Shown here: piece after piece, positions 12,455 through 24,826 of the stretch | How positions within the stretch are numbered: the stretch's first letter is position 1 | Layout of the letters: each line of letters starts with the position of its first letter | Notes under the pieces: model-generated | The model's database searches: none | The model's input: only the letters and a program-made list of their open reading frames with translations | What the model was told of the DNA's origin: nothing | Made by a program: the position numbers and the translations under genes | Assembly (NCBI GenBank): GCA_009103225.1 | Contig: RHPI01000026.1 | Span: 367,210-431,209, forward strand | From: Chlorokybus atmophyticus | Taxonomy: Eukaryota > Streptophyta > Chlorokybophyceae > Chlorokybales > Chlorokybaceae | DNA length: 64,000 nt | Direction of reading: 5' to 3'

Positions 12455-15081
12455 TCAGCTTTCTTCCATGTCCGAGCTGCTGAGAGTGCGCAGCGTCGTG
12501 CTTGCAATGTCCATCAGCTGCAGCCACTCGTCCGCGCCATCAACCAAACACTGCGTACACAACAAAAGGAAAGATTACTTCAAAAGACGTTGGCGGAGCC
12601 ATCAACGACCCACTATGCCAACACACAAGCACGACGTTCAATGTCAAATACGCAACGAGAGCGTGAGATGTACCACGTTAATCAGCCCATCCACATGACG
12701 GTTTATTGCATAAAACACTTGCAAGTACTGGTATGCGTATGCAAAAGAGGTACCTTGTCAGCCACAGCGATCTTTTCACAAATCTGCGCCTTTTGCTTGT
12801 CCGTGATGTCTTCCGCCAGAATAACTGCTTCACTCAACTACATACACAATGACAAGCTGTATGAAATCCTTCACAAGAGAACGAAGCCCACACACAAAGC
12901 GTGCACACATCACATATGGGTTGCAAACATAACCAACAGAGACACGACAACACCAAGCCCACCTGCTCGAAGATCTGCGCGGCAGAGTGGCCTTCAGACA
13001 CCAAATCAGTGACCGCCCGTTGAGCGTTTTCAAACGTGCCCGAGCGGCAGGCTTGCAGCAAACCTGTAATCAGCCCCTCAGGCAGCACCTGGAGCAGAAT
13101 AGCAGTTATGTTGGGACGTCTGTGTGATGTGCTAAGCAAGTTGTACACGCATTGTAGTTGCTACTTGCCCCAGACACGCTGATAATGTTGTCGCTGGTAA
13201 CGTTGGCTCCATACAATGTGGCCGCACTCTGCAGATGCAACGTATAAAATTCTTACACCAATTGCGCTAACCATGATGTGCCATACATATGAGTTTGAGT
13301 ATATATCTTCATGCCAAGTTTGCTTGAAGGCTCATCATCATACCTGCAAAGTGGTGATAGCTCTCCTCAAGTCGCCAACAGACACATTGCTCAATGTACC
13401 AAGAGCCTGTGTGAAACACACACAACCTGTGAATGAGACAAGGACCGACTCTGTGACACTTGTGACATATGAAGCAAAAGACTACACATGCGTGTTGTAC
13501 CCCGTCCTCCAGCGAGAGATGCTCTTGGTCGCAGATGTGTCTCACGCGCGCGGACATGATGTCGCCATGCAAAGGTCGGAAGCGAAATTTGGCACAGCGC
13601 GAGGCAAGCGGCTCTATTATCCTATTGACAGACACATGTGATCTGTATGCCTCAAGCTGGATATGGGCACAATGTCCAAGTGAGGCACACTGACCTGCTA
13701 ATGTAATTGCAGATGAATACGAACCGTGTCACTTTTGAGTATAGCTCCATTGTTCTTCTCAGTGCATTCTGCATGCAACATACAATGACTGTTGCTGCCC
13801 GTGGCAAACAATGATTCAGTGCAACAATAACACATACAAGATCATCAGTGTTCAAAGATTAGTACTGCTCGAGAAGTCACATGTAGCAGAACCAAAATAT
13901 TGCACAATGTACATTTGAGCGGCTGTTGCATGGCTCACAAACTGCAACAACAGCTCACCTGAGCATCTTCTGTCATGGCGTCTGCTTCATCCAGTATGCA
14001 CAGCTTGTAGGGCGGACAGGGGTACCCACTAAAAGCGCTCAAGTCATAAAGCTATCCGCGATCGCACATGCGGGAATACACACACATCTCCTGTTATTAC
14101 GATGATGGAACCTGTAACTCACCTGACTCCAGCTCCAACCGCCACAGCGGCAAAGTCTTTGATTTTGTGTCGCACAACGGATATGCCACGCTCGTCTGAA
14201 GCATTGAGCTCGAGGACCCTCGACTTGTATAGCTCTGGCCTGTGTATGCTCTTATTAGGTGTGTGTGTGCGCTTGTGTGCATGTGGAGCAACATGCATAT
14301 GTGTACGCAGATGACAAGCCAATCGATTTGTTGTCGTGAGTACGTGATGCTCACGCATTTCCTCAATCACTTACTCACCCGTACAGCTGGCGCGCAATGG
14401 CAAGGGCTGTGGAGGTCTTGCCTGTGCCAGGTGGGCCGTAAAACAGCAAATGCGGCAGCTGTGTGAGACAACTCAGTGTACACAACCACAATCTCATCTC
14501 CCTTGAAGTGGAACGCATGCAATCAACTGGACTCACTAACACAAAATGCGCAGTGTACTGAACTGTGTTGGCATGCTTGCAAACATTGCATGTCATCTGT
14601 GCGTTACATCTCAATCTTGCAAGCTTAATCGGGTTCACATGAAGAGCTCGCGTTGTGCAGCTACCATGACTGAGTGTTGTTGCAGTAGCAAGCGACACGT
14701 GTGCTTACATTGGCAGTTTCTAGCGACTTCTTCAGCGTGCTTACAACCTCCTCCTGGTGCGCCACGTCATCCACAGCCCTGGGCCGGCTGAAGAGAGAAC
14801 CCAGCCAGGCAACGGATGAGTAAACTACACACAGCGCAATGCTGCGCTCAGCAGCAAGACTGGGCCACTTGCTGATATCAACGCACACTGCGGCTCAACT
14901 CGCCGTATGAATGACCACTTGCAATTGTACAGCGCACATAACTGTGCATAGCAATCAAGCAAGCATGCATGCACGCCAGCTGACAGAGCATGCAATGCTG
15001 TGTGTCCAGCGAAGAAACGCACTATTTCTCCACCCAGGGGTGTGGAGCTGTGCCGGCGGGCGTCGCAGCCGCAGCTGGCAT
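12455..15081 (-). CDS. RFC4: Replication factor C small subunit (human RFC4 / yeast Rfc2 type)
   Basis: Twelve exons: 15023-15081, 14709-14787, 14379-14458, 14123-14239, 13959-14028, 13695-13768, 13501-13621, 13344-13406, 13169-13228, 12963-13088, 12754-12837, 12455-12550. All phases agree and give 342 aa. RFC loads the PCNA clamp at primer ends in the nucleus. Visible motifs: PWVEKYRP near the N-terminus, Walker A GPPGTGKT (54-61), [12 protein letters not shown], Walker B LDEAD (124-128), the sensor-like stretch [17 protein letters not shown] with the clamp-loader SRC motif (167-169), and a C-terminal helical collar domain. The stretch [11 protein letters not shown]-like near the end fits the RFC4 class rather than RFC2/3/5. 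The ATG at 15081 follows from in-phase joining to PWVEKY. The intron at 13089-13168 has a GC donor (GGG then GCAAGT). The gene is head to head with the FKBP gene. Confidence 0.95.
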
Positions 15082-15157
15082 GGCTCAGCAGCTAGCCACA
15101 ACACACAACGCAGCTTGCATGCGCTCCCTCCACGCTCGCCGCCGCCGCTGGCAGCAA

Positions 15158-15169
15158 TTTGGCGGGAAA
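15158..15169. promoter_or_regulatory. E2F-type binding site upstream of RFC4
   Basis: The 12-mer TTTGGCGGGAAA is a full E2F consensus and reads as a site on both strands. It lies about 77 bp before the RFC4 ATG. E2F/DP control of replication genes is established in plants and animals; its use here is inference. Confidence 0.65.
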
Positions 15170-15227
15170 CAAGCGCATTGACATAGGAAAATCACATCAA
15201 AAATACAGCAGAAGTATGCGCGAGCTA

Positions 15228-15235
15228 CCACGTGG
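15228..15235. promoter_or_regulatory. G-box (CCACGTGG) before the FKBP gene
   Basis: A palindromic CCACGTGG ends 17 bp before the FKBP ATG at 15253. G-boxes bind bZIP/bHLH factors in light-regulated green-lineage promoters. The short distance to the ATG means it may fall in the 5' UTR. Confidence 0.4.
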
Positions 15236-15252
15236 CAGTGTGGCGTTTGAGC

Positions 15253-17662
15253 ATGGCGGCGGCGGTGGCGTCGACGGCATTCAAGGTGCCGGTGTCGTCG
15301 TCGTCTTTGCAACCGACGTTGAGGTCGTCCAAGAGCAGGCGACGCTCGGCGGGGCAATGGCGCAGCAGGCGGGCTGAGACACCCCAGCCTGTGGTGATTG
15401 CATTGCCCATGCTTAGGGTTGTGAAAATCACTGGTGTTGCATTTGTACTTTTGATGAACAGCCGGCTTTGTTACGATGTGTCATGTTAAATTACCTCACA
15501 ACATGGTTGTCTGTAGGGTTGCTGGCAACGTTACGAACACACACCCACTCCTAGATTAGTTCGTCAGTTGATCTCCAACAAACTGCCATTTCAAGCGTAA
15601 TTGTGTGCTCACATTGTTATCTTGCGAGACATAAGTGAGCATGAGTTACCGCTGCACTGCGTCGTGTTACGCTCGAAATGCAGCATGTCTACAAGTTGAG
15701 CTGCATTGTCGTCTGTGCTGCATGTCCCTTTCGTTGTACCTGTCATAACACAGCAATCGCACGTGTTCAATCAACACTGGAACTTTCTACTCTCAAGCAA
15801 TCAAAATCACAATCAGCTTTGGACATGGGCATGCAAGCATGTCGTGTTGCAGTGTGGCGATGTTGGGGTGCTGTCTCCTTTTGCCTCCGGTTTCCTGTTG
15901 TATTTGTCTCTGAGCGATACTTGTCGCTTTGGGTGATTACCATTGCTGGCACAGTTTACAGCGTGCCGGTTCTCTTCGTGACATCTGGCTTGCAGCTTGC
16001 TGTATCTTGCCTGCAAACACGGACAGAAATTGAACCCACAACTGGTAATTAGCAGGTATCACAGGCAGCTAGTACGGATGGCAAAGACAGCCCATTCAAC
16101 ACGACCCCACTCCTCACACGCCGCGCTGCACTTACCGCTACAGGTACAACTCCTTCCTCAACCTGGTGCTGTTAGCATCTGATCTCATCGTTGAAGCAAG
16201 CAGCACACTGGTTGATTCTCAGCTGCCATTGCGGGTAGGGTTGTTGGCTTTGGGCGCATACACAATTGACGGCGATGCTGCACGTGCTGAGCCGGGCGGC
16301 AAGTACGTGGACATGCCGGGGCTCAAGGGCAAGGATTATGGAAAGACCTCCATGAAGTACCCTGACTACACCATGACTCCTTCAGGTCTCCAGTACAAGG
16401 TCCACGATGATGGTGGTGCATGCATTGGACTCTTCTGCATGGTTCCAAGTTGGTGATTAACCGTTCCTGCTGTTTGCTCATTCCGCTCTGCTTGGCTTGT
16501 GATAGGATCTGAGGCCTGGCACCGGTGAGAGTCCCAGTGAAGGAGACCAAGTGGTGGTAAATTCTGCTATGCAAGCTTGCCATCAATGATGTATCGCATC
16601 ACCAGTCACCTTCAACAAGTTGTCTAAAAATGGGGGTTTGAAAGTTGGCAATGATCTGTATGCGTGGGCTATCTGTTCTGGTGTTAATGAGTTGTGAGTC
16701 TCGTCAAGCAGACTGCACTGTCTGGCAGGTAGACTGGGATGGGTTCACAATAGGCTACTACGGGCGCATCTTCGAGGCTCGCAACAAGGCGAAAGGCGGT
16801 TCTTTTGAGGTCAGTCTGTTGACTACACGACTCATAGTGGCAGTCAGTGCAGCCTTGCTTTTCTCTGTTTGATGCTTACCTTGGCAGGGCAACGAGAAAG
16901 ACTTCTACCGCTTTGTTCTTGGCAGCCACACGGTACTTGTCCTTGTTGCCATTACCTGTTAAACTGAGACTTAGCCCTTGACAGTGACCAGGCCATTGTG
17001 TTTGCAAGCTTGTGTGTAGGTTCGTGGTTGTTTGCAAGATGATCTGCAATGACACTTGAGCGAAAGCTTGCAGCTTGAAACGATATTTGAATTACACCAC
17101 TACAAAATGCCCTGACCTTTTTCTTAACCGCAGGTGATACCAGCTTTTGAGGAAGCTGTGAGCTCAATGCAAGTAGGCGGCATCAGACGGTAAGCCCCTG
17201 TATCATCGGTCCCACCTAAACCACTAAGCATTACCCTTTCCTACTTACTGTAAGATGTAGCATGCAACAGGCGGCACAATACTCGATTGTTGAAAGTTGG
17301 CACGGGTTATGAGTGCTTCGTGCTGCTCCGCTACCGTTGTTTGAGACAAGCTGCACATCGCACGACATGCTGTTCATGCTGTGTGTCGTGTTGTGCAGTA
17401 TCATTGTGACCCCGGATATTGGTTACCCCAACAACAGTTTTGACAAGGGAGTTGGCCCTGTTCCTGGCTCGTTTTCAGTAAGTGTCCGTGCCCACAATGC
17501 TATTGTGACACTACTCACTTCCCATCGCACCTGCATGTCCTGTCCATGTAAACATTGTCGTGCCAGGGCAAGCGGGCGCTGGACTTTGTTCTCAAGAATG
17601 CAGGTCTCATTGACAAGACGCTACTCTTTGACATTGAGCTGTTGAGAGTCGTTAAGCAGTAG
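15253..17662 (+). CDS. Thylakoid-lumen FKBP-type peptidyl-prolyl isomerase
   Basis: Exon 1 starts at the ATG at 15253 and encodes a typical plastid transit peptide (MAAAVASTAFKVPVSSSSLQ and following Ser/Arg-rich residues) to about 15373 or slightly beyond. The joins between exon 1 and about 16176 are not resolved. From there: to 16399, 16506-16556, 16729-16809, 16888-16932, 17134-17189, 17399-17477, 17567-17662. A hydrophobic stretch ending DAARA then EPGGKYVDMPG looks like a lumenal cleavage site. The mature part (GKDYGKT, YPDY, SGLQYKDLRPGTGE, VDWDGFTIGYYGRIFEARN, VIPAFEEAVSSM, GGIRRIIV, GKRALDFVLKNAGLIDKTLL) matches the plant lumenal FKBP16 group over its full length. The mature region has no breaks. 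Stop is TAG, followed closely by AATAAA near 17683. Divergently paired with RFC4. Confidence 0.85.
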
Positions 17663-18173
17663 GTCACTGAGATAATATGCATCAATAAAATATGACTATA
17701 TTGTGACAGCGCCGTCGCATGTTGTGGCAATGTGAATATGAAGACAATCAGAGCATGTGCGATGCTAGGCTATGAATAGCTAGTGGAGTGACAACTTGGC
17801 CACATGCGACTTGTTGAGGCAACCATTGAACATGTGAATAGTCTCATATGCACTGAGTAAGATATGTACTTGTCCCACAACGAGTAGCAAGCCAAGAAAG
17901 AACATAAATTGAACATGTATCCCTGCAAAGTTCGCGCAGCGGGGCTGTTTGGTGCGCCAGCAATGTCATTGTGGTCGCTGCGGGAGGACATCCTGCCCCC
18001 AGTGAGGGCGGAGAGAAATGCGGGCAACCGCGTTGCTCGCGTGCATGTGCACCAATGCCTTCCGGCAATAACCAACTGAACTGGAATGTGCACTCAACTC
18101 CACAGGTCCTGGCCCAGCCTGCTGTTCTGCTTGAGTTGCTCGCATCCAAAGCGAACGCGATGCCCTCCCCCCC
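17663..18173. other. Intergenic region before the assembly gap
   Basis: After the FKBP stop there is an AATAAA-like signal near 17683, then sequence with no recognised gene. It runs into poly-C at the gap edge. Confidence 0.4.
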
Positions 18174-18551
18174 NNNNNNNNNNNNNNNNNNNNNNNNNNN
18201 NNNNNNNNNNNNNNNNNNNNNNNNNNNNNNNNNNNNNNNNNNNNNNNNNNNNNNNNNNNNNNNNNNNNNNNNNNNNNNNNNNNNNNNNNNNNNNNNNNNN
18301 NNNNNNNNNNNNNNNNNNNNNNNNNNNNNNNNNNNNNNNNNNNNNNNNNNNNNNNNNNNNNNNNNNNNNNNNNNNNNNNNNNNNNNNNNNNNNNNNNNNN
18401 NNNNNNNNNNNNNNNNNNNNNNNNNNNNNNNNNNNNNNNNNNNNNNNNNNNNNNNNNNNNNNNNNNNNNNNNNNNNNNNNNNNNNNNNNNNNNNNNNNNN
18501 NNNNNNNNNNNNNNNNNNNNNNNNNNNNNNNNNNNNNNNNNNNNNNNNNNN
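18174..18551. other. Assembly gap (378 N)
   Basis: The run of N is bounded by poly-C on the left and a (GC)n run on the right, so it probably spans simple sequence that could not be assembled. Confidence 1.
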
Positions 18552-20325
18552 GCGCGCGCGCGCGCCCCCGTACTACCGCACATCTTTGTGGGCGGAACAG
18601 TGAGCTCCATGTGCTTGTTATTTGGAAGTAACAGCTAGGTACTACTGCCACTCACGTGTGCATGTTAATTTGCATTGTCCATGCATGTTGTGAACAGCTT
18701 GTTCTCTGTGTTCATGTTGTACATGTTCTTGCACGAGCTGTCCACAACCAAGTTCCCTAACTGCAGGAGAGGTTCTAGTACTCTAGGTGACCGATTACTC
18801 GGATGGCACGGCAAATCAGAACTAGATTGATGTTGAAGTTGCCCAAGAGCATTCCCTTACCACGCGAGCTTGCATGTTGACAAGTGCTATGCACTCGAGT
18901 TTTGGCTCTTGACAACCTTCATATTGTCAAGCACCCACTTGCACGTGCACGTTTGCATGCTCACGCTTGCCATGCACAGACCATGATTGTGAGGAAATTG
19001 TTGAACTGTTGAGATGTGCTTTGTAAGTGTCCCCCGCCTCTCCCTCCGATCCATATGGCGTTGCATGCACATGATATTTATGTAGCATCGACACCACCGT
19101 CGGCTGATTATAGCAATGCAACGGGGCTTCATCAAATCTGAGTGAAGTTGCCCTAAGCTAGTACATGCACGTACACATTGCATTTTGTCTGGAAGCAATA
19201 TATGCCGTAATTGAAATATGTGATACTATATTGTCTTGTACGCGTTGTTTGAACCATCCATCAACGACTTCAACATCTACCTCCAAAACTCGTTACTTGT
19301 AGTGGAGCCATTTATAAGCATAGCTATTGACCATCTGCATGACTTGTTTTTGCATATGTACACCCGTCTGACAATACGCTAGTCTCATTGCTTAGGCACA
19401 TTCATGAATGTCAATTATGCAATAATGCGATAGAGCCCAAGCCGTATAGTGACTCACTATACGATTGGTGGGGTATGGCGACATGACTATAATACAGAAG
19501 TCGAACTTTGAGCACGTGAAGGCATTGGCATTTGTTGGTGTGGTGAGTCTTCTTACAGTCATGTAGTCAGTGACGAGTACGGGAGGCACGTTGCATGGCA
19601 CAGGTTGCTCACAGTACACTGTAGACCTATATCTCATTGGGGGCGGTACGTTCCCAACTTGCAGGCTGCAGCGGTGCTCCATCCTGCCATGTTGCAGCGG
19701 CTGCAAACACAGCACACTAGGTAGGCCTACTTTACGTACAGTGTTCATACAATTGTTTGAGCTTTATACAATGTAGGCAGTACATTGTGATGCGGGTAGT
19801 AAGCCTACTGTAGCCTGCAACTTGCACTGTGCAATGCTGCTGCTAGGGCGTGCGCTTACATAGGCTTTCATGCATTATGAAACCTTGGACGCTGCTGACA
19901 CCGCACCAGAAAAAGTTGTGTGTGACTCTATGTGTGCAACTTGCACGCATAGCGTCTTCTCTGTGCACATACACACACAACCACACACCCGTCGGCCGGC
20001 CTCTCGCAGAGCAAGCTAGGCGCCGTCCGCCGTTGTCCTCTCCGTTAGCCTGTTGGGAGGGAAGTGTTTCTGAGGAAGCTTCTGCAGGAGAAAGGAAATA
20101 GGGTGGGCCTTGCCTACGGAACGTATGCAGGGCACAGGTGAGCGCCACAGAGTTGGGTCAATGTTGGGCCAAAGCGGAAGGGGGTGTGCTGTGCTGCTAG
20201 TCGCTATTGGCACTGCTGATTGCGTGTGCGAGGTGGGCGTGGGGGCAAGCGCGTGTTTGGGCTGTGGAGACTCACTCACCTTAGACTCACCACTGCATTG
20301 CATTCCCTGTGTTGTGTGCGTCAGG
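18552..20325. other. Unassigned region upstream of the NIDO gene
   Basis: No reading frame here matches a family I recognise. The 5' end of the NIDO-domain gene, including any signal peptide, may lie in its last few hundred bases. Confidence 0.4.
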
Positions 20326-23300
20326 CAAAGGGACCCCCACGCATCAATCTAACTCGAAGCCTCCCCGCCTATGGCTCCTCCCTTAAGCTTGGCATCATGG
20401 GTGCTAGGCCTTACCTCCTCGCGTGTGGCCGCTTGGTGTCGGCTCTCACCGTGGACAACTTCTACCCATTCGGGGTGGGAAACGGGGACACTATGCTGCC
20501 CAAGTAAGAACAGCACTACGCATGCATGCACGCACGAGATCAAAATGCTTCTCCCTTCGTAAGCTGTTACACGCACATACGCCCATGCATGTGGGCCAAG
20601 GTGACGGCATCCACACTACGTGCGTGCCTGTGTGGGTATGTGGGAGGCAGGGGCAGGTGTGTGAGGTTGGAGGGTAGGGGGCATGCTTTTGCAGGCAGGA
20701 TTAGAAACTACTGCAAGCTTTTCTGCTCCCACGAGAATTGTACTTGTTGCAAGGCATTGGCATGCATTCCCAGCACATTGTACGCCGAAACCAAGTCTCC
20801 GTTCACGCAAACTTGCTGCATGCGCACGCACGCACATGTGCGCATGTACCTGTGCGTTTGTCAAGAGCTGCTGCTTGCTCAATCTATACCTTGCTCTTCT
20901 GTGCGTGGTATACTCACCAACGTCTTTACACAGGGGCGTAGACAACTCTTCACCATTGGTGGCATTGCCGTTCCCCGTGCCGGTGTTCGGCATGAGCGGT
21001 GTGAACGGCATGTACATCAACAACAATGGCCACATCTCGTTTGACAGGTCCGTTGCCTTCACCACCCTGTCTCCCGATGATGATACCAGTGTAGTGGCAG
21101 GGTGGAGCGGTGACCTCTCCACGTCACGCGCCACATGTGGCAATGTCACTTACCGCACCATCATCAGCACCAGCAGCCAGGCGGAACAACAACATCAACA
21201 ACTGCTCACACGCCTTAGCGACGACGTGCGTGCCACCTTCCCCGCTGACCCGCTTGCCACGGAATTCCATGCACAGGCCGCTGTCGTTGCAACATGGAAC
21301 AAGGTGTACACATGCTGGTGTTTATCTTTGTGTCTGTGACAGAAAACTATTAGCAACTCAACCCAGCAGAATGGCCTTGTGTGTTGTGGTGCTCACTTGT
21401 TGTTGCTGATATTGCATGCATGCAGGTGGGCTACTCTCCAGGTCTCTCCGAGGACAACCATCTTCCAGATTGTCATTGCAATGGACATCAAGCGTGTGTT
21501 TGTGTTGTTGCTGTACGTTGCGTTGGACACATCATCCACGTCTAGTAAACGAGGTCGGTACACACGCAAGCATAGTTGGTTGTTGTTGTGCTTGTTGTTC
21601 TTGCTGTGATGGTGGTAGTGAAGGTGGCTCATGTGTACGTTGCATGTATGTTTGCATCGACACAGCGTCAGCGGGGTTTGGCATCGCCGGCACGCAACGG
21701 TTCTACTACCTGCCTGGCTCTGGAGCCTTAGCTGTGAAGTTGGTGGCCGAAACAAGCAATGTTGGAGGTCAAGGTGCGTGCGCATGTGCACAAAACTGTT
21801 GTTGGTCTAACAGAACTGTGCACACGAGTAGCTTGTGCGGGACTCGCTCGCGCTCTCACACACGCGCACACACACGGACATCACTCTCTGTTTACTCTGA
21901 CACAGCCTGGAAAGTGGGCGTAAGGCTTGAGTGCAAGCACCACCCTTGGCATTCGTGACAGCCTGTGAGTCTCCACACACACAGTCTCCGCACACATGCG
22001 TATGGGCAGCAAATTGTCTGACTATGCTATGCTATACTATTCATCCATGCACATCAACTGTTGATGTTGGCATGCAGAGCCGCAACGCAGTCGACCCCCA
22101 TTGACTTGAGCGAGAGTGTGTTGCTAGCGGCAACGTACAGCACGAGCGGTGGTTGCAAGGGTCAAACACGCACGATAGCGTACGACTACTGTAGCGCCGG
22201 CAACGCTGACGAGTACGGCCGGGGAGTTGTATTCATTCCATGACTTGCCCAAGCTTCACAACGGGAGTTGATGCAATACGCGTGACGGTCTCCGCGGGTG
22301 ACAGCAACGCAGCCACCTGCCCGACAGAAATCTTCATATTGCATCTCACTCTGAACCCCTTTGAGATAAAAATCAACTACGCGTATGCGGTTGCCGCCAA
22401 CACCAGCAGCCGTATGTTGGCCGTCGGCGACAACATTGTGATACGCTCCAGCATCGATGTGCCGTGCAAAGTGGCTTCAACCCACACATCGTAGATTGCG
22501 GAGCAGATTCAGTGGTATGTGCATGTGCAAGTGTGGGGCACAAACAATGCAGGTGACTGAATTACACCCCCCCAACATCGTGCATTCGTGCAGTCAAATG
22601 TGGCAGGGCGTTGTGAGTACAACAGTCCCAGAGTGAGGCAAGTCACCATCACATATACGCTGGCGGGACAGTTCGTCTCTGCGTCCATCAACCTCAACGT
22701 TGTTGATGTTGTGAGACCAATCTGCCCGAGCACATGAGGGACCCAAACCGCATGCTATTACCAACGCACACGGACATGTGTACTTCGTTGGGTGGTGCAC
22801 CCACGCACGCACAGATGTTGACCATCGCTGCCACACACACACATGCACGCACGCACGCACGCAGGATGGTTGCTTTTCCAACGGGGAGGGTGCTCGGATC
22901 GCAGGCGTGCCCGCCGAGCACGTGGGTAAATCGCTTATTGAGCCATTGCCGCAACCCTGCCAATGTAAAGCCTTACACCAAGTTGTACAACGCGTTTGCA
23001 AGCTGGGTGCCGCAGGATGCGGCGGTGATCAGGCGTTACTACGGCGAGCGCACGGTAGCGTAGGCCTTGTCGTTGTTGACATACAACATCAGCGAGAGGC
23101 GCACCGCACTTGCGAGGGAGGCAACCGCGGCACTTTTCTCCGTCCAGAATGTCTATGTCCAGTGCCCTCTACAACATCGACAACGCCTCGCGAGGTACAC
23201 GCGCGGGGTGCACGCGCACGTGCGCATGTGCACGCGTGCTTGCCAGGGATGCAAGCGAGGTTGCAGCTGTGTTGTGTTCTTGTGCGTGCGTGCGTGCGTG

Positions 23301-23433
23301 TGTGATGTCACTGACGAGAGACGACGTCTCAATGTGGTCTTGCGGTGCAGTTGACGCCATGGTGGCCAAGTTCAATAGACAGAACCGAGCATCTTTCCCC
23401 GAGTGCCCACCTGCTCCCGGCTGCAACAACTGA
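20326..23433 (+). pseudogene. Damaged gene for a NIDO-domain extracellular protein
   Basis: Exons at about 20326-20503, 20934-21303 and 21425-21555 plus one at 21666-21772 build a NIDO (nidogen-like) domain: FYPFGVGNGDTMLPKG, VPVFGMSGVNGMYINNNGHI, VVATWNKVGYSPG, IFQIVIAMDIKRVFVLLLY, SAGFGIAGTQRFYYLPGSG, ETSNVGG. This order is that of the family, which occurs in secreted or surface proteins. The frame is broken: one extra base near 21460 before IFQIVI; an in-frame TAA after PGKWA near 21922; a one-base loss near 22240 between GRGVVFIP and TCPSFTTG; an in-frame TAG near 23062 after GERTVA. The part after NIDO is Cys-containing, probably beta-rich and unrecognised. Sequencing errors or an unusual gene structure remain possible, but the neighbouring genes are clean. 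Confidence 0.6.
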
Positions 23434-24826
23434 GTTGTGTGTGTCGAAAGCAGACGTTGGGTAGTCCAACTGCAGTCCCGGTTATTGTCATTCAATCGGT
23501 GTTTCCGCAACCACGCACGCTGTGTGCATGCGTATACACAACCTCGCAATTAAACACCTTTATCGACAATGTTAAATAAAGTTCACTGTTTATGTGCTAT
23601 GTTTGACATGAATGCGTGCGCTGCCTGCCACCCATGTAGTGTGATGTTCAGGGCAGTAGCAGTGCATAGTCAACATACCTGTGCAGTCACCAACCCATCC
23701 CCTAACAAGCTTGTCAATAATAAAGTTAATCTACCAAGCTTTGATCACCAGAAGCTCGCGTGAACAAGTTTTATTGATTGATACTGTAAGAAAGCCAGTA
23801 CTCTCAAGTACTCTTACATTTCTTCAGCGATTTACCTTTACGCCGTGCACCACATCCACACTTATATTTGCATGATCAGTGTATGTATGGAGTTGTGGTT
23901 AATCAGTTTATACATTTAATGCGTTTGTGTACTTCAAACAGATTTCAAGCAGTCAATTTTAAATTTGTCACATGCCATGATTCCAAAAGGTTACCTTTAG
24001 CACTATTGATTGATGAAGAATGAAGTTGCCTAAAATGCAAGGCGTCACTTTTCGCTTACATTACTTTGTTTATATCATTACATTGTGGGATAGTTATAGC
24101 TTTTGTTATTAGAAGCACACTCGTAGCGCCTATTATTCGTTGTTCATCAATCACGACGGTTGCAATAAACAATGGCTCACATGATAAGTGTGGCGTTGCT
24201 TACTGGGTGGGAACTCACGCTGGGTGTTGCTGCAAAACAGGTCTCATAGCTATGGTAATATTGTTGTGCTTGCTTTCCTAGCGGCTTAGGTCAGCCCATT
24301 AGCTCATGATAATTGTGTGCACATGCTACATTTGTAACGTAGCACTTGTTTGATTCGCTTGTACTGTGATGTTATTTATACCAATTTGATTATAAACGAT
24401 TCAATGACCAGTACTTATAATCCTTAAATTATTTGTATACGACATGGGCACCTCAATGCATATTCATACCCCGCAGAAGATTACATGCAGCAATGCTACT
24501 AGTTGAAAGGGCATTAATGACCAAAAATTGACCTCGGGGGCCTTTCTTTCAACATGAAATCTCATTCACTATCACCCTGTCTCAACTGTCCGCAAGCATG
24601 CCTCATCATGGATGTTTTTTAAGGCTTGGAGATCAATGGACAATGTCACTATGACAAGAGTCACATGTTTGGATCTGCCACTTGGGCCCAAGTGCGAGAT
24701 CCAAGCGAGTGACTAGGCCTCCACCTCAGCTTCAGCCTTCACAACCAAACCAGGTGCATTGCAGCTGCGGCGTCGGCGGTGGCGGCCGGGAGGTGATCCT
24801 CCTCGTCGTTGTCGTCAACGTCAGCC
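23434..24826. other. AT-richer intergenic region
   Basis: From about 23560 to 24700 the sequence is visibly more AT-rich than its surroundings, with no coding frame I can support. It should include the antenna gene promoter just before 24827. An AATAAA lies near 23574, downstream of the NIDO gene. Confidence 0.45.

Larger units (their letters stand above)
15082..15252. promoter_or_regulatory. Bidirectional promoter between RFC4 and the FKBP gene
   Basis: Only 171 bp separate the two start codons, so both promoters and both 5' UTRs must share this space unless transcription starts inside the neighbour. It holds a consensus E2F site and a CACGTG G-box (listed separately). Confidence 0.75.

Noticed and set aside
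15232-15489. Reading the whole 85-codon frame at 15232-15489 as one small gene
   Set aside because: Its first half from the ATG at 15253 is the transit-peptide exon of the FKBP gene; the rest is intron.
20326-23433. Reassigned stop codons (TAA/TAG read as Gln, as in some ulvophyte algae) to explain in-frame stops
   Set aside because: MDAR, FKBP and the spermidine-synthase-like gene all end in TAG at the expected C-terminus, and the NIDO gene also has frame changes, which recoding cannot explain.
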